Assembly (NCBI RefSeq): GCF_024168825.1 | Contig: NZ_JALJWH010000001.1 | Location: forward strand, 1,364,001 to 1,428,000 | Direction of reading: 5' to 3' | DNA: 64,000 nt | Source of the DNA: Paenarthrobacter sp. A20 | Lineage (GTDB): Bacteria > Actinomycetota > Actinomycetes > Actinomycetales > Micrococcaceae | Shown: positions 27,192-34,371 of the stretch, piece after piece | How positions within the stretch are numbered: position 1 is the first letter of the stretch | Layout: each line of letters begins with the position of its first letter | Notes under the pieces: generated by a model | The model's input: the letters and a program-made list of their open reading frames with translations, nothing else | Told to the model about the DNA's origin: nothing | The model's database searches: none | Translations under genes and position numbers: made by a program

Positions 27192-27656
27192 TCAGAGGCT
27201 GTGGTTCGCCCTTCGAAGCGGCTGTGCTCGTTTCTGCGCCGCCAGCCTGCTCACACCCGCGGCAATCACAAGTGTGAGGATTGCCGCTGCCATGTGGGTG
27301 TAGAGCAACAGGTGCACGGAGCCACCGCTGGGAGCGGCCCCTGCTGGCACTTCTCCCAGGACCTGGCCGCTGTGTAAGTGGTCCAGCAGTCCGCTGCCGG
27401 CAAAGAAGCCACCGAATGCGACGAAGCCGAAGTGAAGCAGTTGCTGCGCCAGCCCGGAAAACAGCAGCAACAACAGCGGCCCGTGCACCCAACGGGCAAT
27501 GAGCTGGGCGGCGAGTGCAGCCAGCGCAGCGAAGGCCAAGACGACAGGTATGGCCGGAGCGCTGCCGCCCGCGAGCATGTGCGCTGCGAGTCCCAGAACC
27601 ACAGCCACGGGCCCGGCAATCCAGGCCCACTTGTCCTGCACAGGAGTTTCGCGCAT
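27192..27656 (-). CDS. hypothetical four-helix membrane protein
   Basis: I do not recognise this 154-residue protein. It has four hydrophobic stretches (about residues 12-30, 35-55, 58-82 and 112-138) and a basic C-terminus, consistent with an integral membrane protein. The ATG at 27656 is preferred because GGAAGG then sits 6 bases away; ATG 27662 would leave no spacing. It lies 54 bases from hutG on the same strand and may share its transcript. The loop between helices 3 and 4 has several His residues (HLHSG and HLLLYTHM), so a metal role is possible but unproven. Confidence 0.75.
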   Translation of the reverse strand: MRETPVQDKWAWIAGPVAVVLGLAAHMLAGGSAPAIPVVLAFAALAALAAQLIARWVHGPLLLLLFSGLAQQLLHFGFVAFGGFFAGSGLLDHLHSGQVLGEVPAGAAPSGGSVHLLLYTHMAAAILTLVIAAGVSRLAAQKRAQPLRRANHSL

Positions 27657-27710
27657 CGCCATCCTTCCCTCCCCACAGGCTAAGCGGAGGAGGCGGCTGG
27701 CAACAGGGGC

Positions 27711-28655
27711 CTAGGCGAGCAGCGTGTTTACCAGACGTGCCGCTACTTTTGCTGTCCTGGAATCAATGTCGAACTCCGGATTCAGTTCCGCGACGTCCAA
27801 GTGCACCAGCTTCCCGCTCGCAGCGACCTGACGGCAGATTGCGCTGATCACCGGCAACGGCACGCCATATGCGGCAGGCGCGCTCACTCCGGGCGCCACG
27901 GATGCCGGCATGACATCCAGGTCGATCGTCAGGTACAGCGCGTCAACGCCAGCCAGGAAGCCGGCAACAAATACCTCCACGGCCTCCGGGGAGCACAACT
28001 CATCAAGCATGTACTTCACGCCCAGCCGGTCTGCGGTGTCGAAGAGTGTTCGCGTATTGTTCGGCTCCGAAATGCCCACGACGGCGTACTGGAGTTCGCG
28101 CCCGGCGGCCGCTTCAGCGTGGGCCATCTGAAGGAACGGCGTACCCGAGCTCGGCGTGGGTTCATCGCGCAGGTCAAAGTGGGCGTCCAGGTTCAGCACG
28201 CCCAGTCGCTTCCCACGAACGGCTTCAGAGCCGGCTACGCCCAGGTAACTGGCAAACGCGGTCTCGTGGCCGCCGCCCAGCACTACAGTGAGGTTTCCGG
28301 CGTCGAGCAGTCCCGAAATGGCGCGTCCGGCGCGCTCTTGGCCCGCTTCCAGTGAGTCGTCCTCCACAACCACATCGCCGGCGTCGAATACGTCACGGTC
28401 AAGGTGGAAAGCCAGCGGACCCAGCGCCGAGCGGATGGCGGCCGGTGCCGCCGCGGCACCCACGCGGCCCTTGTTGCGGAGGACTCCGGCGTCGCTGCAG
28501 AACCCAAGTACGACGGCGGGACGCGATGCCGTTGCGGGCGCGGGCGACGTCAGGGGTGCTACAGCCTGCCACCACCGGCGGTGCCCGGCACCGTCGCCGT
28601 CAAAGCGGCCGGTCCACGGGGTGGGGCTGACATCTACGGCGAGGGTGGTTTCCAT
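27711..28655 (-). CDS. hutG: formimidoylglutamase (arginase family)
   Basis: HutG (EC 3.5.3.8) hydrolyses N-formimidoyl-L-glutamate to formamide and glutamate, the last step of histidine utilisation. The 314-residue protein is of ureohydrolase length and keeps the binuclear Mn site: GGGHE (about residue 125), DAHFDLRD (about 150) and DLDVMPASVAPG (about 245). The agmatinase and arginase alternatives are less likely because the enzyme resembles HutG in its SSGTPFLQM loop and because hutUH lie in the same window. It is about 15 kb from hutH. Confidence 0.85.
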   Translation of the reverse strand: METTLAVDVSPTPWTGRFDGDGAGHRRWWQAVAPLTSPAPATASRPAVVLGFCSDAGVLRNKGRVGAAAAPAAIRSALGPLAFHLDRDVFDAGDVVVEDDSLEAGQERAGRAISGLLDAGNLTVVLGGGHETAFASYLGVAGSEAVRGKRLGVLNLDAHFDLRDEPTPSSGTPFLQMAHAEAAAGRELQYAVVGISEPNNTRTLFDTADRLGVKYMLDELCSPEAVEVFVAGFLAGVDALYLTIDLDVMPASVAPGVSAPAAYGVPLPVISAICRQVAASGKLVHLDVAELNPEFDIDSRTAKVAARLVNTLLA

Positions 28656-28729
28656 GCTTCAAGCACACCCGAACGGGCACGCGAAAACCAGCCACCCCGC
28701 ACCGCGCGTGTCTGAAACCCCGGATTTCC

Positions 28730-30172
28730 CTATTTGACCCCGAGCAGCTCTTCCACGGTTCCGATGCCGAAGAACAGCAGGAACGCGGCAGCCACAGCCC
28801 ACATGAGCGGGTGGACTTCGCGGGCACGGCCTTGGAACGTGCGGATCAGGACGTAGGAGATGAAGCCGGCGCCCAGGCCGTTGGCGATGGAGTACGTGAA
28901 CGGCATCAGGGCGATGGTCAGGAACGCCGGGATGCCGACGCCCCAGTCCTGCCAGTCGATCTTGCCCACCTGGGAAACCATCATGAAGCCCACGACAACC
29001 AGTGCCGGGGCAACGGCTTCGAACGGAACCAGGTTGATCAGCGGCGTGAAGAACATGGCCACCAGGAACAGCACTCCGGTAACGATCGAGGCGAGGCCGG
29101 TGCGTGCGCCTTCGCCGATGCCCGCTCCGGATTCAACGAAGATCTGGTTGGACGATACGGACGCGCCGCCACCGACGATTGCGCCGAGGGCGTCAACCTG
29201 CAGGACCCGGTCCACGTTGGGGATGTTGCCGTCCTTGTCCACGGTTCCGGCCTCGTTTGCCAGGCCCACCATGGTGCCCATGGCATCGAAGAAGATGCTC
29301 AGGAGGATCACGAAGGCCAGCAAAGCAGCAGCGATGAAACCGAGGTGCTCGAACGCGCCGAAAGGGTTCGCCTTGCCGATCAGGGACAAGTCCGGGGCGC
29401 CCCATTCGGAGAGCGTGGGCGCCACGAGCGACCATCCGCGCGGGTTGACGTTCTTGCCGTCAAAGCTCGGGCCGATGTGGAGCGTGAATTCAAGGATGGC
29501 TGCCAGGGCGGTGGAAACCACGATCCCGATCAGGATGGCGCCGCGGACTTTGCGAACCACCAGGGCGATGGTCAGGATCAGGCCCACCGCAAAAACCAGG
29601 GTGGGCCAGCCCATGAGCTTGCCGTCCACGCCCAGCCCCAGGGGAACCGTGGTGCCGGCGGCGTCCGGGATGCGGCGCACGAATCCGGCATTGACCAGGC
29701 CGATCAGTGCAATGAAGAGACCAATGCCCACCACGATTGCCGTCTTGAGGGCTTCTGGAACGGCTTTGAACACCGCAGTACGGAAACCGGTGAGCACCAG
29801 GATGAGCATGGTGACGCCGGAAAGCACCACGAGGCCCATCATGTCCGGCCAGGTCAGTCCGGGGTGTGAGGCCACGGTGACGGCCACGAACGCGTTCACG
29901 CCGAGCCCCGTTGCAACGGCGAACGGGTGCTTGGCCCACGCGCCCATGAGGATGGTCAGGATGCCCGCCACGAAAGCAGTAGTGGCTGCGACGGCCGTGA
30001 AGCCCAGGGACGCTCCGCTCGAGTCCGCTCCGGAGAGGATCAGGGGGTTCAGCACCACGATGTAGCTCATGGCGAAGAACGTTGCGAAGCCGCCACGAAT
30101 TTCCCGGGAGTACGTGGATCCACGTTCAGTGATTTTGAAGTAGCGGTCGACTGCAGAACCTTGTTTAAGCAT
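28730..30172 (-). CDS. NCS2-family purine permease (AzgA-like)
   Basis: This 480-residue membrane protein belongs to the AzgA-type branch of NCS2 transporters, which import adenine, guanine or hypoxanthine with protons. It has the ERGSTYSREIRGGFATFFAM start, FAVATGLGVNAFVA in TM3 and the FDAMGTMVGLANEAG motif with the conserved acidic residues of TM8. The ATG at 30172 has GGAG seven bases upstream. It reads toward hutG after a 74-base gap. Confidence 0.9.
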   Translation of the reverse strand: MLKQGSAVDRYFKITERGSTYSREIRGGFATFFAMSYIVVLNPLILSGADSSGASLGFTAVAATTAFVAGILTILMGAWAKHPFAVATGLGVNAFVAVTVASHPGLTWPDMMGLVVLSGVTMLILVLTGFRTAVFKAVPEALKTAIVVGIGLFIALIGLVNAGFVRRIPDAAGTTVPLGLGVDGKLMGWPTLVFAVGLILTIALVVRKVRGAILIGIVVSTALAAILEFTLHIGPSFDGKNVNPRGWSLVAPTLSEWGAPDLSLIGKANPFGAFEHLGFIAAALLAFVILLSIFFDAMGTMVGLANEAGTVDKDGNIPNVDRVLQVDALGAIVGGGASVSSNQIFVESGAGIGEGARTGLASIVTGVLFLVAMFFTPLINLVPFEAVAPALVVVGFMMVSQVGKIDWQDWGVGIPAFLTIALMPFTYSIANGLGAGFISYVLIRTFQGRAREVHPLMWAVAAAFLLFFGIGTVEELLGVK

Positions 30173-30286
30173 GAAGGACTCCGGGGATCGAGGGGAGTGT
30201 GCTCTCAAATCCTATGCGGTCGGATACGGGCGCCCCGGACGATTCGCCTAGTCTGTAAGGAAGCCAACACTAGGAGAAACCGCCCC

Positions 30287-30916
30287 ATGCGTACCATCCG
30301 CCCGCTTCTGGCCGCCGTCGTTGCTGCCCTCGCCTTCGCGTCGGCCTTGCTGTTTTCCGCGGCTCCGGCGTCCGCCCATGACGTCGCCGAATCCACCACG
30401 CCGGCCAACGGTGCCAGCGTGACTGTCGTCCCGGCGTCGGTCTCCATCACGTTCAACAACCGGCCGCTGGCCATCGGTTCGGGCGTAACAGTCACGGCGG
30501 GCGGCGAAAACTGGGCAGACGGTCCCGTGGAAATCATTGACAACCAAGCTGTCCAGAAGCTGCGCGAAGGCGCACCCGCGGGCGAGTACACGGTGGTCTG
30601 GCGGGTCGTCAGCAGCGATTCGCACCCCATCGAGGGCACCTTTACGTTCACGGCAGCCGGAGGCGCGACGTCGGCAAGCGGTTCGGCGGTTGCCTCACCG
30701 TCTGCTTCGGCTCCTTCAGCCTCGGTACCGACGGCCGGTACCGGTGCGCCGGGAACGGGCACCAGCGAACCGGCCGCGGATGCCTCCCAGCCGTTCCCGT
30801 GGAGCATCGTGGGACTGGCCGTTGTTGCTATCGGACTCGTTATCTTTCTGGCTGTTACGGCACGTAGGAAACTCGCTGCTTCCAACGACGCGGATGGCGA
30901 GAATCCCGCGGAATAA
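30287..30916 (+). CDS. CopC-domain copper-resistance-type secreted protein with C-terminal anchor
   Basis: The 209-residue protein has a signal peptide (about 1-31) ending in ASA-HD, so the mature protein would start with His, the copper ligand of CopC proteins. A CopC-type beta-barrel (about 32-125) carries SSDSHPIEGTFTF. A Ser/Ala/Pro-rich linker and one membrane helix (about 170-192) follow, with a basic cytoplasmic tail. This actinobacterial form is anchored to the outer face of the membrane and is thought to bind or deliver copper. TAGGAGAAA precedes the ATG. Confidence 0.9.
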   Translation: MRTIRPLLAAVVAALAFASALLFSAAPASAHDVAESTTPANGASVTVVPASVSITFNNRPLAIGSGVTVTAGGENWADGPVEIIDNQAVQKLREGAPAGEYTVVWRVVSSDSHPIEGTFTFTAAGGATSASGSAVASPSASAPSASVPTAGTGAPGTGTSEPAADASQPFPWSIVGLAVVAIGLVIFLAVTARRKLAASNDADGENPAE

Positions 30917-31065
30917 CGGGGTTTTCTACGTACCTGCGAATATCTCGAAACGGTCACCGCGACACGCCAGAAGAGTAGTTCTCGTTACTTAAATGTGACT
31001 TCGGCGTGATCATCGCGTACGGTTGTACCTGTGCCTGTTCCACGTAGCGGGCACTTCCGGCCTGA

Positions 31066-31246
31066 TTGCCTAGCTCTGCCGCAGTCCGGAATCCGTTCGC
31101 AGACAAACCTTACGGCAGAGACGGGGAACCCATTTTAGGTCGCTTTCGAGCGTGCCTTGGGGTGAAGTCACGAAGCTTCCGCTGAACAGCGGGGGATAGT
31201 GACCGGGTGACTCCCATCCGAATCCGACAGCTAACCTCGCAGGCAT
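31066..31246 (+). ncRNA. cyclic di-AMP (ydaO/yuaA-type) riboswitch
   Basis: The 346-base leader before the NlpC/P60 gene contains conserved elements of this riboswitch in order: GACGGGGAACCC near 31120, GGGGTGAAGTC near 31159, and the 3' block CCGAATCCGACAGCTAACCT then CGCAGGCAT ending at 31246. The closing helix can form between TGCC near 31067 and GGCA at the 3' end. In actinobacteria these RNAs usually precede cell-wall hydrolase genes and turn expression off when c-di-AMP is bound. The 5' boundary is approximate. Confidence 0.88.
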
Positions 31247-31262
31247 CGGGAGAGGCTCTTTC

Positions 31263-32039
31263 ATGTCTTCACGCATTCTTCGCGGCCGTCGTAAGGCGGA
31301 CAGCGTACGTCCTAATCCGTTCATCTCCATCTCCAAGGCAGTTGCCAGCAACGCCTCCGGCGCTGGCCGCCAGGCAGCTGTCATCGCAGCAGCCTCGGGC
31401 CTCGTCTTGACCGGCTCCATCGCCGCCCACGCAGCTGAAGCTCCGGTTCAGCGGGACTCCAGCCCCGCCACGGTCGCAGAGACCGCCTCCGAAGCTCCCA
31501 CCCAGGTTGTTACCGCCGCCTCCACGGCGACCATCAACTTCGAGCGCCCTGCCGTTGCTTCCGTAGCGGCTCCGGTCATCGAGAAGCCGGCTCCCGTCGT
31601 TGAGGCTCCCGTAGCCAAGAAGGCAGCAGTCACCACTGCCGCTGCAACGGCTCCTGTCGCCAAGGCCGCAGCTGCCGCTCCGGCTGCTGCTGCTCCCGCT
31701 GCTGCTGCCCCGGCAGTCGGTGGCGTCAACGCAGCCATGGTTGCCTCGGCTTACGCCCAGATCGGCATCATGCAGGACTGCACCGCCATGGTGGAACGGG
31801 CTCTCGGCTCCGCAGGCATCCCTGTTGGTGACCTTGGCCCCATGCAGTTCATGAACTACGGCAAGGTCGTCAGCGACCCCCAGCCCGGTGACATGATCGT
31901 TCAGTCCGGCCACGTCGCCATCTACATCGGCAACGGCCAGGCCATCAGCGGTGGCATCAACGGCAACCAGACGGGCATCCACCCGATCAGCTGGTTGACC
32001 GCAACGGGTCCCCTGACCTACGTACGCGCTGGCGCATAA
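31263..32039 (+). CDS. secreted NlpC/P60-type cell-wall peptidase
   Basis: This 258-residue protein has a long basic N-terminus and a signal-like segment ending near AAHAA (residue 58). An Ala/Pro/Val-rich linker (about 60-155) leads to a short C-terminal NlpC/P60-like domain. The catalytic Cys is in MQDCTAMVERAL and the His in SGHVAIYIGNGQ. NlpC/P60 enzymes cut peptidoglycan stem peptides. The gene is controlled by the c-di-AMP riboswitch directly upstream, linking wall turnover to the osmotic/turgor messenger. GGGAGAGG lies before the ATG. Confidence 0.88.
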   Translation: MSSRILRGRRKADSVRPNPFISISKAVASNASGAGRQAAVIAAASGLVLTGSIAAHAAEAPVQRDSSPATVAETASEAPTQVVTAASTATINFERPAVASVAAPVIEKPAPVVEAPVAKKAAVTTAAATAPVAKAAAAAPAAAAPAAAAPAVGGVNAAMVASAYAQIGIMQDCTAMVERALGSAGIPVGDLGPMQFMNYGKVVSDPQPGDMIVQSGHVAIYIGNGQAISGGINGNQTGIHPISWLTATGPLTYVRAGA

Positions 32040-32054
32040 GCCTCACGCTTCAGT

Positions 32055-32105
32055 CCAAAGGCCGGTGTCTTTGAGGAATCACTCCTCGAAGGCACCGGCC
32101 TTTGG
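32055..32105 (+). terminator. intrinsic terminator of the NlpC/P60 gene
   Basis: CCAAAGGCCGGTG (32055-32067) pairs perfectly with CACCGGCCTTTGG (32093-32105), and the inner bases extend the stem with wobble pairs. It follows the stop codon by 15 bases. Confidence 0.8.
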
Positions 32106-32203
32106 CGTTAAGTTTTGTGCGTAAAAGTTCCAGACATGGACGTACGACGGCGGGTAGGCGCGCCTTTGCCGCGTAGTGGGGCAGGGTGTGCCGGTTGGAT
32201 CGG

Positions 32204-32896
32204 CTAGGCGGTGGCCAGGCCTGGCCCTGCCGGGAGGGCAACCTTGGAAGAGATCGCCTGACCCACTGCTTTGGCCTGCCGAAGGACTTCCTTGGGGGTG
32301 GGCGTAATGAGTTCGCCGACGCCTACAAGATGCATCCCGACTGCCCTCATGGCCGCGGCCAGGTTTTGGCCGATGGCAATCCCGAGTTCGGCCAGCATCC
32401 GGCGCAGCTGGCTCTGCGCACAGCGCGTGACCACGATGTGGTCGGCCAGGAGAACCCCGTTGGCGGTGTGGACTGCCCACTGGCGACGGGTGGATTCGAG
32501 GGGGCCGGATACGTGGAGTCCGGTTCTCAGCCCCGCAGTGGTCATGCTGGCGGCCAAACCGTAGCCAATCTGCTGTGACGGATCCGAGCCCAGGAAATCA
32601 AGGCGCACGGCGCGCGTGGTGCTGCGGACGTCCAGCTGATGGCTTGCCGCGTAGTTCCGCAAGTGGCGGAGGATCTCGTTGCGTTCCTTCATTGCAGCGG
32701 GATCGGCGGCGTCGCAGCGTTGAAGCATACCTGTATGGACCGACGGGCCCGTTGCGGACAACGCACCAAAGCCGTCCACGACGATGGAACCCACGCCATA
32801 ACGGCTGAGCTCACTGGCAACTGCCAAGCCGGACAAGCCGGCTCCGATGACCACGGTGGTGGTGCGTTCCGTGGCGGAATCAGGCGTGAGTGACAC
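32204..32896 (-). CDS. short FAD-binding protein, flavin-monooxygenase-like
   Basis: This 230-residue protein begins with an FAD-type Rossmann motif, VVIGAGLSGLAVASELSRYG, at about residues 14-33. The part LRNYAASHQLDVR resembles the region after the first strand-helix of flavin-containing monooxygenases. The usual RWDSLRLFT-like segment and a second GxGxxG for NADPH are absent, and the protein is about half the normal length. GTG 32896 with AGGAGG eight bases upstream is the chosen start. It could be a reduced oxidoreductase or a decayed gene; the frame is open. Confidence 0.72.
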   Translation of the reverse strand: MSLTPDSATERTTTVVIGAGLSGLAVASELSRYGVGSIVVDGFGALSATGPSVHTGMLQRCDAADPAAMKERNEILRHLRNYAASHQLDVRSTTRAVRLDFLGSDPSQQIGYGLAASMTTAGLRTGLHVSGPLESTRRQWAVHTANGVLLADHIVVTRCAQSQLRRMLAELGIAIGQNLAAAMRAVGMHLVGVGELITPTPKEVLRQAKAVGQAISSKVALPAGPGLATA

Positions 32897-32974
32897 TGCT
32901 TGGTTCCTCCTTGACGTGTGTGCCCTTCGGCATCGCGTGGGGTCGCGTCCGAGTTCCCCAAGCGGCCGCAAATA

Positions 32975-33014
32975 AATGGCCGGAGTGTGTCGTGAAACAC
33001 GTTTGCCGGCCATT
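32975..33014. other. hairpin in the 417-base divergent region
   Basis: AATGGCCGG (32975-32983) pairs with CCGGCCATT (33006-33014). It lies between the divergent FAD-protein and universal-stress genes. No convincing gene was found in 32897-33313; promoters for both neighbours must be here, but none stands out. Confidence 0.4.
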
Positions 33015-33313
33015 CGGTGACTCGAACACTACCGAACTTTTTCGGCCATGGATAGCCTCCCGGATGCGCGTGTTTGGGTTGTTCATCCGGAGCGCAAAAT
33101 GGACCTCCGATAACCGAGCCCGGACCGTTATACACATAGCCCAAAGTCGCCTTGATTCGGCGTTGCCGACCGAGAATAGTGGGCCTTGGAAGGAGAAATT
33201 TCCAGGTTTCTCCTGCCCCGGCCATTGACAATGAAGCAGTCAGGGAATCCGACCCGGAAAACCTCTGGCAGAATAGCCGGAACATCAAGCAGTAGGTGGA
33301 GAGGCGGGCCCCA

Positions 33314-34351
33314 ATGGACCAGCACGGCAGACACAGTGAAGAGCCACAGCGGGGCGACGACCAAGCTGTCGCACCAGGCGGCATCGTCGTTGGAGTGGAC
33401 GGTTCGGAGCACGGTCAGTGTGCCTTGGTTTGGGCCGCGCGGGAAGCAGAGCGCCGGCAGCTTCCGTTGCACATCGTCACGGCCTACTCAGTGCCCATCT
33501 TCGCCGCATCAGGGCTGGACGGTGGCTACGCAACCGTGGACGATTCAGTGATTCGCGAGGGCGCGGATGCGATCGTGAAGCAGGCCATGGACAAGATCTC
33601 CGGCTATGCCATCGACGTCGACGCTTCGGTGGAGAACGGCGACGCTGCAGGTGTCCTGCTGGATCTCTCTGCAGAGGCCGCACTCCTTGTTTTCGGCAGC
33701 CGGGGCCGTGGGGGTTTCGTCGGGCGCCTGTTGGGTTCCGTCAGCAGCGCCTTGCCGGCCCACGCCAAATGCCCCACCGTGACGGTGCCCCTGTATTGCG
33801 CCGACCGGCTGGGGGAGAATACCGAGGACAAACACATCAAGGCCGAGCATGCCAAGGCAGGCCCCCGCACCGTGGAAAACGTGGTTGCAGTGGGCGTGGA
33901 TGGCTCCGAGCAAGCCCGTGTGGCAGTGCTCGAAGCAGCTGAGCAAGCCCAGCGCATGGGCGCCAAGCTCCGAGTGATCTGTGCTGTGCCGCAGTACAGC
34001 GGTTCCCTGGCCTGGGTCCCGGCCCCGTTGGACCGCGATGCTCTGTTTGCGGACATCAGGGTCCAGCTCGACGCAGGTGTCGCGTGGCTTAGGAGCCACT
34101 TCCCGCACCTGACCATTGAGACGGACCTCCGCGATGGATCGCCGGTGGACGTCCTGGTGGAGACGAGCCGCAGCGTGGAGTTGGTGGTGCTGGGGACCCG
34201 TGGCCGCGGCGGGTTCGCTGGCATGCTCCTGGGTTCCACCTCGGACGGCGTCCTGCACCACGCCAAGGGGCCGGTGCTGGTGGTCCCGGACCGTGAGGAT
34301 CCCCGGCTTGCTGACCGCGACAAGTTTGGGCCGATGCTCGGCGCAGCCTAA
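33314..34351 (+). CDS. tandem-domain universal stress protein
   Basis: This 345-residue cytoplasmic protein contains two UspA domains (about 25-165 and 190-335). Each ends with the ATP-binding signature G2xG9xG(S/T): GSRGRGGFVGRLLGS in the first and GTRGRGGFAGMLLGS in the second. Two-domain, ATP-binding Usp proteins are common in actinobacteria and linked to hypoxia or stationary phase. ATG 33314 is preceded by GGAGAGG; a GTG at 33296 is an alternative. The PEP-utilising kinase gene follows after 20 bases and should be co-transcribed. Confidence 0.92.
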   Translation: MDQHGRHSEEPQRGDDQAVAPGGIVVGVDGSEHGQCALVWAAREAERRQLPLHIVTAYSVPIFAASGLDGGYATVDDSVIREGADAIVKQAMDKISGYAIDVDASVENGDAAGVLLDLSAEAALLVFGSRGRGGFVGRLLGSVSSALPAHAKCPTVTVPLYCADRLGENTEDKHIKAEHAKAGPRTVENVVAVGVDGSEQARVAVLEAAEQAQRMGAKLRVICAVPQYSGSLAWVPAPLDRDALFADIRVQLDAGVAWLRSHFPHLTIETDLRDGSPVDVLVETSRSVELVVLGTRGRGGFAGMLLGSTSDGVLHHAKGPVLVVPDREDPRLADRDKFGPMLGAA

Positions 34352-34371
34352 GCCGCGGATTGCCACCTTCC

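Noticed and set aside
31448..31738. Ala/Thr-rich minus-strand frame opposite the NlpC/P60 linker
   Set aside because: It mirrors the repetitive Ala/Pro linker codons and is explained by low-complexity DNA.
32890..33228. Plus-strand frame of 112 residues in the divergent region before the universal stress gene
   Set aside because: No ribosome site, no coding-like composition and no domain; it also covers a hairpin and both promoters.
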